From the NCBI GenBank assembly GCA_964439595.1, contig CAYTOK010000017.1, forward strand, positions 1-44,438: DNA of 44,438 nucleotides, written 5' to 3'. Positions 8,752 to 17,393 of the stretch are shown here, in pieces. The DNA is from CAIJXB01 sp964439595 (lineage in GTDB: Bacteria > Chlamydiota > Chlamydiia > Chlamydiales > Rhabdochlamydiaceae). Position numbers and translations under genes: made by a program. The notes under the pieces are model-generated. The model had not been told where the DNA came from. It worked only from the letters and a program-made list of their open reading frames with translations, and searched no databases. Numbering within the stretch: position 1 is the stretch's first letter; each line of letters begins with the position of its first letter.

Positions 8752-9204
8752 TTACGCTGCTGGGGCTGCAGTAGCCGCTGCCGTAGCTGCTGGAGCAGAA
8801 TCCTTCTTAGGAGTCTTCTTTTTCTTCACTTTTTTCCCATTGTTATTAGAGACAATTAAAATAGAGACTACGGCAACTACTACAGCAGCTCCTGCTATGA
8901 GAATATTTCTAAAGAACTCTCTACTTTTAGCTTTTTCTGCTGTGTTAGTAGACGGAGAAACAAGTGTCCCTTGTGGATTAGCATCTTCTTCATCTGTGTC
9001 GATGTCTAAAGACTGTGGAGCCATAGAGTTTAAAGTCTCTGTTTGCTCGGGAGCTGGAGTAGAAGTTGTATCTTCCGCTCTTTGGTCTATTTCTACAGGT
9101 GTATTTTCAGAAGAATCAGCATAAGTAACGGAAGGGGAGTGCATCGCTGTAAAGGCGACAAGTACAATCCAAGAAGTGGTGTTTAATAAGGTTTTTTTTT
9201 TCAT
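8752..9204 (-). CDS. Secreted or membrane-anchored small protein with Ala-rich tail
   Basis: 150 residues. The N-terminal Sec signal peptide (KKK then TTSWIVLVAFTAM) has a probable cleavage after VTYA, at Ala29. An acidic, Pro/Thr/Ser-rich linker follows (about 30-92), then one hydrophobic segment (NILIAGAAVVVAVVSILIVS, about 100-119), a basic cluster (KKVKKKKTPKK) and an Ala/Pro/Thr-rich C-terminus. The RBS AAGGAG precedes the ATG. The layout suggests an inner-membrane protein with a periplasmic acidic linker and a basic cytoplasmic tail. No family recognised. It probably shares a transcript with the lipoprotein downstream. Confidence 0.65.
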   Translation of the reverse strand: MKKKTLLNTTSWIVLVAFTAMHSPSVTYADSSENTPVEIDQRAEDTTSTPAPEQTETLNSMAPQSLDIDTDEEDANPQGTLVSPSTNTAEKAKSREFFRNILIAGAAVVVAVVSILIVSNNNGKKVKKKKTPKKDSAPAATAAATAAPAA

Positions 9205-9309
9205 AAAATGCTCCTTTTTGTAATGAAATATATGCTTAAGCGGAAATTTTGTCTATTTTTCTCTTAATATCTTGTTAAAAGAGGCTTTTTGGGTATTTAT
9301 TGGCGGGTT

Positions 9310-9858
9310 TTATTTTGCCTTTTCAGCTTGTAGATCTGTGTCTTTTTTGCTGGGGATGAAACAAAAAGAAGCAAAAGAGTCTAAGAATGTTTTTTGGTAC
9401 ATGCCGAATTCTTCTTGTAGAGCTGCTGCTGTTACAATGTAAGCTGTACCGTTTTCTAAGAAAAAAAGTTGAAAAATGCGAGCTTTTCCTAACGGAGTTT
9501 CTGTTTCTATCGAGGTTAAAAGAGCCTTGCCAGCCTTAGTCTCGATATTTCCTAAATTTCTCCACCGATTAGAGCAGTCTGACTCATACATTTTTTGGAC
9601 GGCTTTTATGTATTCTTTACACGTTAGAGTGGTTTTTTCTTCTGACAGGTTTATAGAAGGGTTAAAGTCTTTTTGTGATTTTGTAGAAAAAGAGACCTTT
9701 ACGCTAGGGGCTAATAGAGAAGCATCTACAGTCACCCATTTAGTAGGAGGCGTGAAAGTAGGTATTCGTGAATTTTCTTCACCTTGTATATGCCAAGGAA
9801 AGAGAATTAACATGCTTAATAAAAAACATTTGCTAATGAGAGCAGCTGCTTGAGTCAT
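9310..9858 (-). CDS. Exported protein, possibly PsbP/Mog1-like fold
   Basis: 182 residues with a Sec-type signal peptide (FLLSMLILFPWHIQG, probable cut before EEN). The mature region (TKWVTVDASLLAPSVKVSFSTK ... AGKALLTSIETETPLGKARIFQLFFLENGTAYIVTAAA ... FLDSFASFCF) has the strand order seen in DUF1795/PsbP-like small domains; this fold suggestion is from pattern only and weak. The ATG lies 26 bp inside the preceding gene and has little RBS, so translational coupling is likely; an internal Met16 is an alternative but would shorten the signal peptide. Confidence 0.55.
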   Translation of the reverse strand: MTQAAALISKCFLLSMLILFPWHIQGEENSRIPTFTPPTKWVTVDASLLAPSVKVSFSTKSQKDFNPSINLSEEKTTLTCKEYIKAVQKMYESDCSNRWRNLGNIETKAGKALLTSIETETPLGKARIFQLFFLENGTAYIVTAAALQEEFGMYQKTFLDSFASFCFIPSKKDTDLQAEKAK

Positions 9859-10090
9859 GAGAGCTAGAACTTTGATGAATAGCAGAGGCTAAGATGGCAA
9901 TTCCCCCGGCAAGTCCTACTCCCCAGCCGATCATGGAAATTGATACAGCTGTAAATGTAGCATCTTGAGCGCCTGTTCCGGCCCAGGTTTCTTCCGTTTC
10001 TTCCTTAACGCTTTGCAGGCCGCCTGAAGCTCTTGCTGCAATGGGTGAGCAAATAGCTAAGAAAAGAAAGCTCAATACAAATTTTCTCAT
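9833..10090 (-). CDS. Small exported membrane protein with Ser/His/Cys tail
   Basis: 85 residues from the ATG at 10090, chosen because AAAGGAGG sits just upstream; the longer in-frame reading from 10147 has no RBS. Signal peptide MRKFVLSFLFLAICSPIAARA is followed by a short soluble stretch, a Gly/Ala/Ile hydrophobic segment (ISMIGWGVGLAGGIAILASAI) and a tail of Ser, His and Cys (HQSSSSHDSSSCSH). Such a tail could bind metal, but this is speculation. It leads the minus-strand group of four small envelope proteins and overlaps the next gene by 26 bp. Confidence 0.6.
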   Translation of the reverse strand: MRKFVLSFLFLAICSPIAARASGGLQSVKEETEETWAGTGAQDATFTAVSISMIGWGVGLAGGIAILASAIHQSSSSHDSSSCSH

Positions 10091-10296
10091 ATTCCTCCTT
10101 TTACACGCTTTTAAGATTCTTATGACATAAGTTGTTGTTTCAAGCAATTTTTTTCTTGTATTTTTTTTGGGCTGCCTTTAGCTTCGGTTGTAAAGAGGGA
10201 GAATTTTTTTTATTCGTAGTTTCTAAAAATAGGATTGAAAAATAACAAGTAAACAAGAACTATCTTAGGGTAGTCAGGCAGAAAAGAGGTGTGATC

Positions 10297-10926
10297 TTGA
10301 AAACAGTAGATACCGGAAAAGAGAAAATAAAGAAAATTTGTACTCTTATTAAAGAAGAGACTTTGGAGCCTGCTAAAAAAGAAGCAGAGCAGATTATAGC
10401 GGCAGCAAAGGAAGAGGCTGCTTTAGTTCTTAAAGGGGCTCAAGAAGAGGCCTTGAAATTAAAAAAAGAAACACTACAGCAACTAGAAAAAGAGAAGAAT
10501 GTTTTTCAGTCTTCGTTAAATCAAGCTTGCAAGCAATCTTTAGAAAGGCTTAGAGAGAGTATTGAAACTAAATTATTGAATCCTGAGCTTTCCACTTTTT
10601 TACTGGAATCTTTACAAGAGTCAACCGTTGTAGAAAATCTTATTAGTGCAGTTATTCGTGCTATTGAAAAAGAGGGAATAGATGCAGATTTAAAGGTTCT
10701 TATTCCTAAATCGGTTCCGAGCAAAGATATCACTAGCTTTTTGCTTTCTAAGATTGCAAATAAGTTGAAAAAGGTGGCTGTGTCCATCGGTGATATGCAA
10801 GGAGGAATCGAAGTTCGTATTGCTGAAAATAATATGATCATCGACGTGTCAGACGGAGCTCTTCAAGATCTTGTGGCTAATTATGTTCGAAAGGATTTTC
10901 AGGAAATTCTTTTTAGGGCTACTTAA
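10297..10926 (+). CDS. atpE: V-type ATP synthase subunit E
   Basis: Peripheral-stalk subunit E of the archaeal/V-type ATPase. It links the catalytic A3B3 head to the membrane a-type (I) subunit and resists rotation. The N-terminal half is a long charged coiled coil (KKEAEQIIAAAKEEAALVLKGAQEEALKLKKE) and the C-terminal half is the globular head-binding domain ending KDFQEILFRAT, close to chlamydial AtpE. I take the TTG at 10297, because AGAGG lies about 7 bases upstream; an upstream in-frame GTG at 10291 is adjacent to that RBS and would be poorly spaced. First gene of the seven-gene ATPase operon. Confidence 0.92.
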   Translation: MKTVDTGKEKIKKICTLIKEETLEPAKKEAEQIIAAAKEEAALVLKGAQEEALKLKKETLQQLEKEKNVFQSSLNQACKQSLERLRESIETKLLNPELSTFLLESLQESTVVENLISAVIRAIEKEGIDADLKVLIPKSVPSKDITSFLLSKIANKLKKVAVSIGDMQGGIEVRIAENNMIIDVSDGALQDLVANYVRKDFQEILFRAT

Positions 10927-10928
10927 GA

Positions 10929-11714
10929 ATGGAAAATTATTACTATTTAGCAGCTTCTTTGCCTCCTTTAGAGTTTCCTACTCTACCAGAGATGGACGCT
11001 GATTCTTTGCGCAGCTCGTTAGAGCTGAACTTGTCAAAAAGCGATAGTAAGAAATGGGAATCCCTGCGCCTTTTTGTGGATATTTTAAATTTAAAGCCCC
11101 TTTTACAAGATGAAGAGATTGATCCAAGAGGGAATTTAGGGGAAAAAGAATTAGAAGAGGCCCTTGTGTCTCATGATTTTTTGCCAGAGTATGTGTTTGA
11201 GTTTTTAGAAGAGCAGGAAACTTTGGCAGATAAGTTGAGAAACTTTTCTTTTTTGCTTTCTCGCTTTTTTAGAGAAGAAATAGCCACGCAGAAAGGGTTT
11301 TTACAGAAGTTTTTTAGTTTTGAAAGGGAGTGGAGACTTGTGGTATTAGCTCTTCGTTCTAAGATTTTACATAGAGATCTTTTTAAGGAGCTTCAATTTG
11401 AAGATCCGTTAGACCCCTTTGTGATGCAGATCTTAGCGCAAAAAGATGCTGAATCTTATGAGCCCCCAGTAGAATACGGGGAGCTAAAAGAACTATTTGC
11501 TCTTTCTGAAACTGGACAAAGGATGGATTCCTGGGAGCAAAATAAAGCGCTGGCTGTATTTCGTTTTCGTAAAATAGAAGAGATGAAAGAGGGGAAGCAA
11601 TTTTCTGTAGACTTTATCTTAGCCTACTTAGTACAGGCTATGATTATAGAATATTGGAATGAGTTGGACCTAGTAAAAGGAAAGATAATTCTAGATACAT
11701 TTAAAAAGAGTTAA
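10929..11714 (+). CDS. V-type ATPase operon protein, DUF2764 family
   Basis: 261-residue helical, acidic protein starting 3 bp after atpE. It corresponds in position and character to the conserved unnamed gene between atpE and atpA in Chlamydia (CT309) and to the DUF2764 proteins of bacterial V-type ATPase operons. Typical features are the N-terminal YYYLAASLPPLEF and the aromatic-rich C-terminal part (FRFRKIEEMKEGKQFSVDFILAYLVQAMIIEYWNEL). No canonical subunit C (AC39/d type) is otherwise present in the operon, so a subunit C-like role at the central stalk is a sensible inference. No signal peptide or membrane segment. Confidence 0.85.
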   Translation: MENYYYLAASLPPLEFPTLPEMDADSLRSSLELNLSKSDSKKWESLRLFVDILNLKPLLQDEEIDPRGNLGEKELEEALVSHDFLPEYVFEFLEEQETLADKLRNFSFLLSRFFREEIATQKGFLQKFFSFEREWRLVVLALRSKILHRDLFKELQFEDPLDPFVMQILAQKDAESYEPPVEYGELKELFALSETGQRMDSWEQNKALAVFRFRKIEEMKEGKQFSVDFILAYLVQAMIIEYWNELDLVKGKIILDTFKKS

Positions 11715-11719
11715 GACTA

Positions 11720-13501
11720 ATGGAAGAAATTATTGTAGAAGCCGTAAAAAGGGAAGGTAAAGTTGTCAGTGCTTTTGGCAATCTTCTCCATGTGCAGTTT
11801 GTGGGAAGTATACGTCAAGGCGAGATCTGTATGGTGCGCTTGAAAAACGACGTCGCTCTTAAGGGAGAGGTAATAGAAATTGTAGGAGATATCGCCAAAG
11901 TACAGGTATTCGAAGATACAAGAGGGGTGGAGCTTGGGACGCCTATTACGTTTTTAACAAACCTTTTAGAAGCGGAGCTCGGACCCGGACTTATTTCATC
12001 TATTGTTGACGGATTGCAAAATCCTTTAGAAGAAGTGGCAAAAGAAACGGGGCTTTTTTTATCGAGGGGTGTGTATTTACGATCCTTAGATCGAGAAAAG
12101 CTTTGGACATTTACCCCGACTGCTAAAGTAGGGCAAACCCTTTCTCGTGGTGATAGCTTTGGCTTTGTTATGGAAAGTCGTTTTCACCATGAAATTATGC
12201 TTCCTTTTTCTCATTATGGAAAGTATACGTTAAGTTATGTCATTGGGTCCGGTTCTTATCCTATAGATACTGTTGTAGCTAAAGCTCTTGATGAAAAGGG
12301 GAAAGAGCATTCTTTTACCATGGTGCAGAAATGGCCTGTAAAGATGCCCCTTGCTGAAGGACAGAAGATAAAAGCTACCCAAATGATGGATACGGGACTT
12401 CGAATTTTAGATACCCAGTTTCCTGTAGTTAAAGGGGGGACTTTTTGCTCACCAGGGCCTTTTGGCGCAGGTAAAACTGTTTTGCAGCACCACCTTTCTA
12501 AGTACTCAGCTGTAGATCTCGTAGTTATCGTTGCCTGTGGAGAAAGAGCTGGAGAAGTTGTTGAAACTTTAAGAACATTTCCTGATTTAATCGATCCGCA
12601 CACAGGGACTTCCTTGATGAATCGAACGATCATGATCTGTAATACATCTTCTATGCCTGTTGCTGCTAGAGAAGCTTCTATTTATATGGGAGCTACCATT
12701 GCAGAATATTATAGACAAATGGGGTTGGATGTCCTCCTTCTTGCTGATTCCACTTCTAGGTGGGCACAGGCCATGAGAGAAATGTCTGGCAGATTAGAGG
12801 AGATTCCTGGTGAAGAGGCCTTCCCTGCTTACCTAGCATCTCGTATCGCTTCTTTTTATGAAAGATCGGGGCTTTTGGTGCTTAAAAATGGAAAAAAAGG
12901 TTCTCTGACAATAGGAGGAGCCGTTTCTCCTGCCGGAGGTAATTTTGAAGAGCCTGTTACTCAAGCAACTTTAGCTGTAGTAGGAGCTTTTCATGGTCTT
13001 TCGAGGGCTAGATCCGATGCAAGAAGATATCCAGCTATTGATCCTCTTATTTCTTGGACTAAGTATTTAAAAGAAGCTGCCGTAGATTTAGGGCAAAAGG
13101 TTACCGGTTGGGGTGACATGGTAAAACAGGCTTTTTCTTTTTTAAAGAAGGGAGATGATATAGGTAAAAGGATGGAAGTGGTCGGAGAAGAGGGAACTTC
13201 TATCCAAGATATGATCACGTATTTAAAGTCTGAACTATATGAGTTTGCCTATTTGCAGCAAAATGCCTTTGATAAGGAGGATTGTTACTGTCCACTAGAA
13301 AGGCAGATGCCTCTTTTTTCTTTAATTCAGTCTATTTTTAAAACGGATTTTCTTTTTGAAAGCCATGACACTGCAAGAAGTTTTTTCTTGGAGCTGCAGA
13401 ATGAGATAAAAAACATGAATTTCATGCCTTTTGAGTCTGAAAAATACTTAGAGTCATTTAAAAAAATTGAGCAAAAAATTGCAAAAGCGGGTCGGGAATG
13501 A
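11720..13501 (+). CDS. atpA: V-type ATP synthase catalytic subunit A
   Basis: Catalytic nucleotide-binding subunit of the A3B3 head, 593 residues, the family length. The P-loop GPFGAGKT is at residues 246-253. The catalytic glutamate is in CGERAGEVVE, and LLLADSTSRWAQAMREMSGRLEEIPGEEAFPAYLASRI is the classic subunit A block. The non-homologous insert that distinguishes A subunits from F-type beta lies between the N-terminal barrel and the P-loop. Its last four bases overlap atpB (ATGA), implying coupled translation. Whether the enzyme makes or uses ATP depends on the ion gradient and cannot be read from sequence. Confidence 0.98.
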   Translation: MEEIIVEAVKREGKVVSAFGNLLHVQFVGSIRQGEICMVRLKNDVALKGEVIEIVGDIAKVQVFEDTRGVELGTPITFLTNLLEAELGPGLISSIVDGLQNPLEEVAKETGLFLSRGVYLRSLDREKLWTFTPTAKVGQTLSRGDSFGFVMESRFHHEIMLPFSHYGKYTLSYVIGSGSYPIDTVVAKALDEKGKEHSFTMVQKWPVKMPLAEGQKIKATQMMDTGLRILDTQFPVVKGGTFCSPGPFGAGKTVLQHHLSKYSAVDLVVIVACGERAGEVVETLRTFPDLIDPHTGTSLMNRTIMICNTSSMPVAAREASIYMGATIAEYYRQMGLDVLLLADSTSRWAQAMREMSGRLEEIPGEEAFPAYLASRIASFYERSGLLVLKNGKKGSLTIGGAVSPAGGNFEEPVTQATLAVVGAFHGLSRARSDARRYPAIDPLISWTKYLKEAAVDLGQKVTGWGDMVKQAFSFLKKGDDIGKRMEVVGEEGTSIQDMITYLKSELYEFAYLQQNAFDKEDCYCPLERQMPLFSLIQSIFKTDFLFESHDTARSFFLELQNEIKNMNFMPFESEKYLESFKKIEQKIAKAGRE

Positions 13502-14805
13502 AGAAAATCTATGATAGAATTGTCGATATGAGAGGTAATCTCATTACGGTAATAGCAAAAAATGTAAGTCTGGGAGAGCTTGCTAGAATTGAACGGCAAG
13601 ATGGAACAAGTTTATATGCTTCCGTTCTTCGATTCGAGGGAGAGAAGGTCACTTTGCAAGCTTTTGAAAATACAAGAGGAATTGCTACGAATGACAAAGT
13701 GGTTTTTTTAGGAAGAGAAATGCAAGCGGTATGTGGAAATGCTATTTTAGGAAGGAGGCTTAACGGAGCTGGAGAGCCCCTTGACTCTGGTCCGGCTATT
13801 CGTGGTGACTCTATAGAAATTGGCTCGCCTTCATTTAATCCTGTTAAAAGAGTTATTCCAAGGGACCTTGTAAGAACAAATATTCCGATGATTGATGTGT
13901 TTAATTGTCTTGTAAAGTCTCAGAAGATACCTATTTTTTCTATGGCAGGAGAGCCATACAATGCCCTTTTAATGCGTATTGCGAACCAAACTAATGCTGA
14001 TATTGTAATCATCGGAGGAATGGGCCTTAGGTTTGATGACTATCAAGCTTTTATTGATAACGCAGAGCAGGCTGGTTCTCTAGAAAAAACAGTGATGTTT
14101 ATCCATAAAGCGATAGACCCTGCCGTAGAGTGCCTTTTGGTGCCTGATATGGCTTTAGCCTGCGCTGAATATTTTGCTAAGCAAGATAAAAATGTCCTTG
14201 TTTTGCTAACAGATATGACAGCTTTTGCAGATTCTTTAAAAGAAATCCTCATTACTATGGATCAAATTCCGTCTAATAGGGGGTATCCAGGCTCCTTGTA
14301 TTCAGAACTTGCTTCTCGCTATGAAAAAGCAGTCGATATTGATGGTAGCGGATCTATTACTATCATTTCTGTAACGACAATGCCGGGGGGGGATGTCACC
14401 CATCCTATTCCCGATAATACGGGATATATCACTGAAGGGCAGTTCTTCTTGCATGGAGGCAGAATCGATCCATTTGGTTCCCTTTCTAGATTAAAACAAC
14501 AAGTTATCGGTAAGGTGACAAGAGAAGATCATGGCGCTATTGCAGATGCGCAGATTAGACTGTATGCAGACTCTAAAAAAGCCAAAGAAAGACAGAGTAT
14601 GGGTTTTAAACTCTCTAAGTGGGATGAAAAACTATTACACTACGGTGTGTTTTTTGAAGATAGAATGATGAACTTGGAAGTAAATTATACTCTTGAAGAG
14701 GCATTAGATTTAGGGTGGAAGACTTTAGGGGAGTGCTTTGATAAACATGAAGTAGGCATTAAGCAGGCTCTTGTGGATAAGTACTGGCCTGTAGAAAATC
14801 TTTAA
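13498..14805 (+). CDS. atpB: V-type ATP synthase subunit B
   Basis: Non-catalytic nucleotide-site subunit of the head, 435 residues. It starts within the atpA stop (ATGA). As expected for B subunits the P-loop is degenerate (FSMAGEPYNALLMRIA), while VLLTDMTAFADSLKEI and the signature near PSNRGYPGSLYSELASRYEKA are intact. The C-terminal helical region (HYGVFFEDRMMNLEVNYTLEEALDLGWKTL) is normal. Alternates with subunit A in the hexamer. Confidence 0.97.
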   Translation: MKKIYDRIVDMRGNLITVIAKNVSLGELARIERQDGTSLYASVLRFEGEKVTLQAFENTRGIATNDKVVFLGREMQAVCGNAILGRRLNGAGEPLDSGPAIRGDSIEIGSPSFNPVKRVIPRDLVRTNIPMIDVFNCLVKSQKIPIFSMAGEPYNALLMRIANQTNADIVIIGGMGLRFDDYQAFIDNAEQAGSLEKTVMFIHKAIDPAVECLLVPDMALACAEYFAKQDKNVLVLLTDMTAFADSLKEILITMDQIPSNRGYPGSLYSELASRYEKAVDIDGSGSITIISVTTMPGGDVTHPIPDNTGYITEGQFFLHGGRIDPFGSLSRLKQQVIGKVTREDHGAIADAQIRLYADSKKAKERQSMGFKLSKWDEKLLHYGVFFEDRMMNLEVNYTLEEALDLGWKTLGECFDKHEVGIKQALVDKYWPVENL

Positions 14806-14817
14806 AGGGCAAGGTAA

Positions 14818-15438
14818 ATGACTGAAGTCAAATTAACTAAAACTGAACTTCGTGTTCAGCAGCTTAAGCTTGCTCAGTTGCAGAAGTATTTGCCGACTCT
14901 GCAATTAAAAAAAGCTCTTTTGCAAATAGAAGTGAATCAGGCTACTCTTGAGATAGAGCAGATTATGGAGCAATTTACGCAAAAAGAGACAGCTTTGCAG
15001 CGTATTGCAGCTCTTTTTTCAGAAAGAAGTTCTGATAGTTTTTTTTCTTCTATTGCCATTTTAGAAGTGAAGATTTCTCATGAAAATATTGCGGGTGTAG
15101 ATATTCCCGTATTTGAAGATGTTCGGTTTGCAGAGCCTAACTATTCTCTTTTTGATGCCCCCATTTGGTATGAATCTGCTATGGAACTAGCGCGGCTTTT
15201 TTTAATAGCAAGAGAAAAAAAGAAAGTAGTTGAAATGAAGAAAGAAGCTCTTGAAAAAGAGCTAAGGGAAGTTTCTATTAGGGTAAACCTGTTTGAGAAA
15301 ATCTTGATCCCAAGAGCTTTAGAGAATATTAAAAGAATTAAGATTTTCTTAGGAGATCAACAGCTGGCAGCCGTTTCTCAGGCTAAGGTAGCAAAGAAGA
15401 AAATTTTGATGAAAGCTGCTAAAGGGAAGGTCTTATGA
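14818..15438 (+). CDS. atpD: V-type ATP synthase subunit D
   Basis: Central rotor-shaft subunit D, 206 residues. It has the family's N-terminal TKTELRVQQLKLAQLQKYLPTLQLKKALLQ and a C-terminal matching helix (LEKELREVSIRVNLFEKILIPRALENIKRIKIFLGDQQ); the two pair as an antiparallel coiled coil inside the A3B3 head and transmit torque to the K ring. RBS AAGG lies upstream of the ATG, 12 bp after atpB. The stop overlaps atpI by four bases. Confidence 0.95.
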   Translation: MTEVKLTKTELRVQQLKLAQLQKYLPTLQLKKALLQIEVNQATLEIEQIMEQFTQKETALQRIAALFSERSSDSFFSSIAILEVKISHENIAGVDIPVFEDVRFAEPNYSLFDAPIWYESAMELARLFLIAREKKKVVEMKKEALEKELREVSIRVNLFEKILIPRALENIKRIKIFLGDQQLAAVSQAKVAKKKILMKAAKGKVL

Positions 15439-17372
15439 TTACAGAAGTGGATAAGTACTTGATTTTAGGAGCAAAGCAAGATCTGGATGCTTTCTATGAA
15501 AGGGCTCAGGAAGAAGGAATTATACAGTTTATTAAACAGGGCAAGGCCTTGGGGGCGCCTGAAGAGATTCATCTTTTACTAACAGCGATTAAAATTTTAA
15601 AAAAGAGCGTTGTTTTAGAAAAAGAAGAAGTTGATTGGAGTACTGCAGAGACCATTACTTTTGCCAAAGAAGTTTTACGTTTAAAAGAAGAGATTTCGAC
15701 TCTTTATGAAGAAAAACGGCTTACAGAATTTGAGATCGCTAGAATATCTCCTTTTGGAGAGTTCTCTTTAGAAGATTTAGCCTATATTGACAGAGAAGGG
15801 CATCGAAAGATGCAGTTTTTTTGTATAAAAAAGGGTAAAGCTGAAGATGTTTTAGAAAAAGAAGGTCTTATTTATATTAATACAGAATATGAGTTAGATT
15901 ACTATATAGCAATTAATCCTGTAGTAAAAAATTATTCTTCTATTTGTCCAGCGCTTATTGAAATGCGTATTGATCGTTCTCTTTCTCTGTTAAAAAGTCA
16001 CTTAGATGATGTTTTAGGTTCAATTGTAAAGGCGGAACGTGCTTTAGGAGTTTTTGCTGCAAAAAGAGACCGTTTTCAAGAGGTTCTTTTGGGAGAGCTT
16101 AATGCGTATCATCTAGCTTCTGCTAAGAGGGAAATAAGGTCTCCTTTAGAAGGAGATTTTATATTTTGTGTAGAGGGATGGGTCCCTAAATCTAAAAGCC
16201 CTCTGTTTTTTTCCCTTTTAGAGGGGCTTTCTATTTGTGCAGAACAGGTCGCAATCGAAGAGTCAGATAAAGTGCCGACTTTTATGGAGAATACGGGAGT
16301 TAGTAGGATAGGAGAAGATTTAGTTAAAATTTATGATATGCCCTCTATTAGAGATAAAGATCCTTCGGGATGGGTATTTTGGTTTTTTGCTCTTTTTTTT
16401 GCTATGATTGTAGCTGATGCAGGCTATGGACTACTTTACTTAGGCTTCGCAGGTTACCTTAAATGGAAATTTAAAACATTTACAGGCTCTATTAAACGTT
16501 TCTATCGTCTTTTTGTGATACTTTCTTTCTTTGTTGTGGGTTGGGGCGTGCTTACTGTTTCTTATTTTGGAATAGCTATAGGTCAAGGTAGCCCTTTGCG
16601 TAAAATAGCCCCCATTCAGTGGCTTGTACAGGCAAAGGCAGACTATCACGTTGAGCAAAAAGATGCCGTATATGAAGAATGGCAAAGTAAGTATCCAGAT
16701 GTTGTTTCCGTAAAAAGCGGAAAGGAGCTTATTGAAATAACTACAGCAAAGCCTCCTGGTAAAAGAACCTCTCCCGTTATTACAGAGTTTTCCGACAACA
16801 TACTTTTAGAGTTTTCTTTGGTGGTTGGAATAGTTCACATCAGCCTTGCACTACTGCGTTATTTAAGGCGTAATTGGGCTAATGTTGGGTGGGTTGTCTT
16901 TCTTGTCGGAGGATATCTTTTTTTCCCTTCTCTTTTACGGGCAACATCTATAGTGAACTTTTTAGATATTGTAGATAAGCAGACGGCAAAAGCTTTTGGA
17001 GAGCAGCTTATTTATATAGGGATAGGAATCTCTCTTGTTTTAGCGGTTATACAAAAAGGATTAAGTGGTATTAAGGAACTGATGAACCTTGTCCAGGTGT
17101 TTAGCGATGTTTTATCTTACGTGCGATTATACGCACTTGCACTTGCTAGCGCTATCATGGCGGCTACCTTTAATGAGATGGGTGGTGGTTTTGGTTTTAT
17201 AGGAGGGCTTTTAGTGATTCTTGTAGGGCATATAACAAATATGGGACTAGGTATGATGTCTGGTGTGATTCATGGCCTTCGTCTTAACTTTCTTGAATGG
17301 TATCACTTTTGCTTTGAAGGAGGAGGATATTCCTTTAATCCACTCAGAATTTTAAAATTAAAAGAAGATTAA
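15435..17372 (+). CDS. atpI: V-type ATP synthase subunit I (a-type stator)
   Basis: Membrane stator subunit, 645 residues, that forms the two ion half-channels next to the K ring. The N-terminal ~315 residues are cytoplasmic and charged; the C-terminal half has about seven membrane segments beginning at SGWVFWFFALFFAMIVADAGYG, the usual first-helix signature. The essential arginine is in DVLSYVRLYALALASA (Arg564). A soluble loop (YHVEQKDAVYEEWQSKYPDVVSVKSGKELIE) sits between the early helices. It overlaps atpD by four bases and lies 21 bp before atpK. Confidence 0.96.
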   Translation: MITEVDKYLILGAKQDLDAFYERAQEEGIIQFIKQGKALGAPEEIHLLLTAIKILKKSVVLEKEEVDWSTAETITFAKEVLRLKEEISTLYEEKRLTEFEIARISPFGEFSLEDLAYIDREGHRKMQFFCIKKGKAEDVLEKEGLIYINTEYELDYYIAINPVVKNYSSICPALIEMRIDRSLSLLKSHLDDVLGSIVKAERALGVFAAKRDRFQEVLLGELNAYHLASAKREIRSPLEGDFIFCVEGWVPKSKSPLFFSLLEGLSICAEQVAIEESDKVPTFMENTGVSRIGEDLVKIYDMPSIRDKDPSGWVFWFFALFFAMIVADAGYGLLYLGFAGYLKWKFKTFTGSIKRFYRLFVILSFFVVGWGVLTVSYFGIAIGQGSPLRKIAPIQWLVQAKADYHVEQKDAVYEEWQSKYPDVVSVKSGKELIEITTAKPPGKRTSPVITEFSDNILLEFSLVVGIVHISLALLRYLRRNWANVGWVVFLVGGYLFFPSLLRATSIVNFLDIVDKQTAKAFGEQLIYIGIGISLVLAVIQKGLSGIKELMNLVQVFSDVLSYVRLYALALASAIMAATFNEMGGGFGFIGGLLVILVGHITNMGLGMMSGVIHGLRLNFLEWYHFCFEGGGYSFNPLRILKLKED

Positions 17373-17393
17373 AAAAAACAAAAGGAGAAATGT

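Noticed and set aside
8618..9124. 168-codon open frame on the plus strand, antisense to the lipoprotein and Ala-rich membrane protein genes
   Set aside because: No RBS or recognisable domain. The minus-strand frames have signal peptides, a good RBS and sensible spacing; the plus frame is an antisense shadow of Ala/Ser-rich codons.
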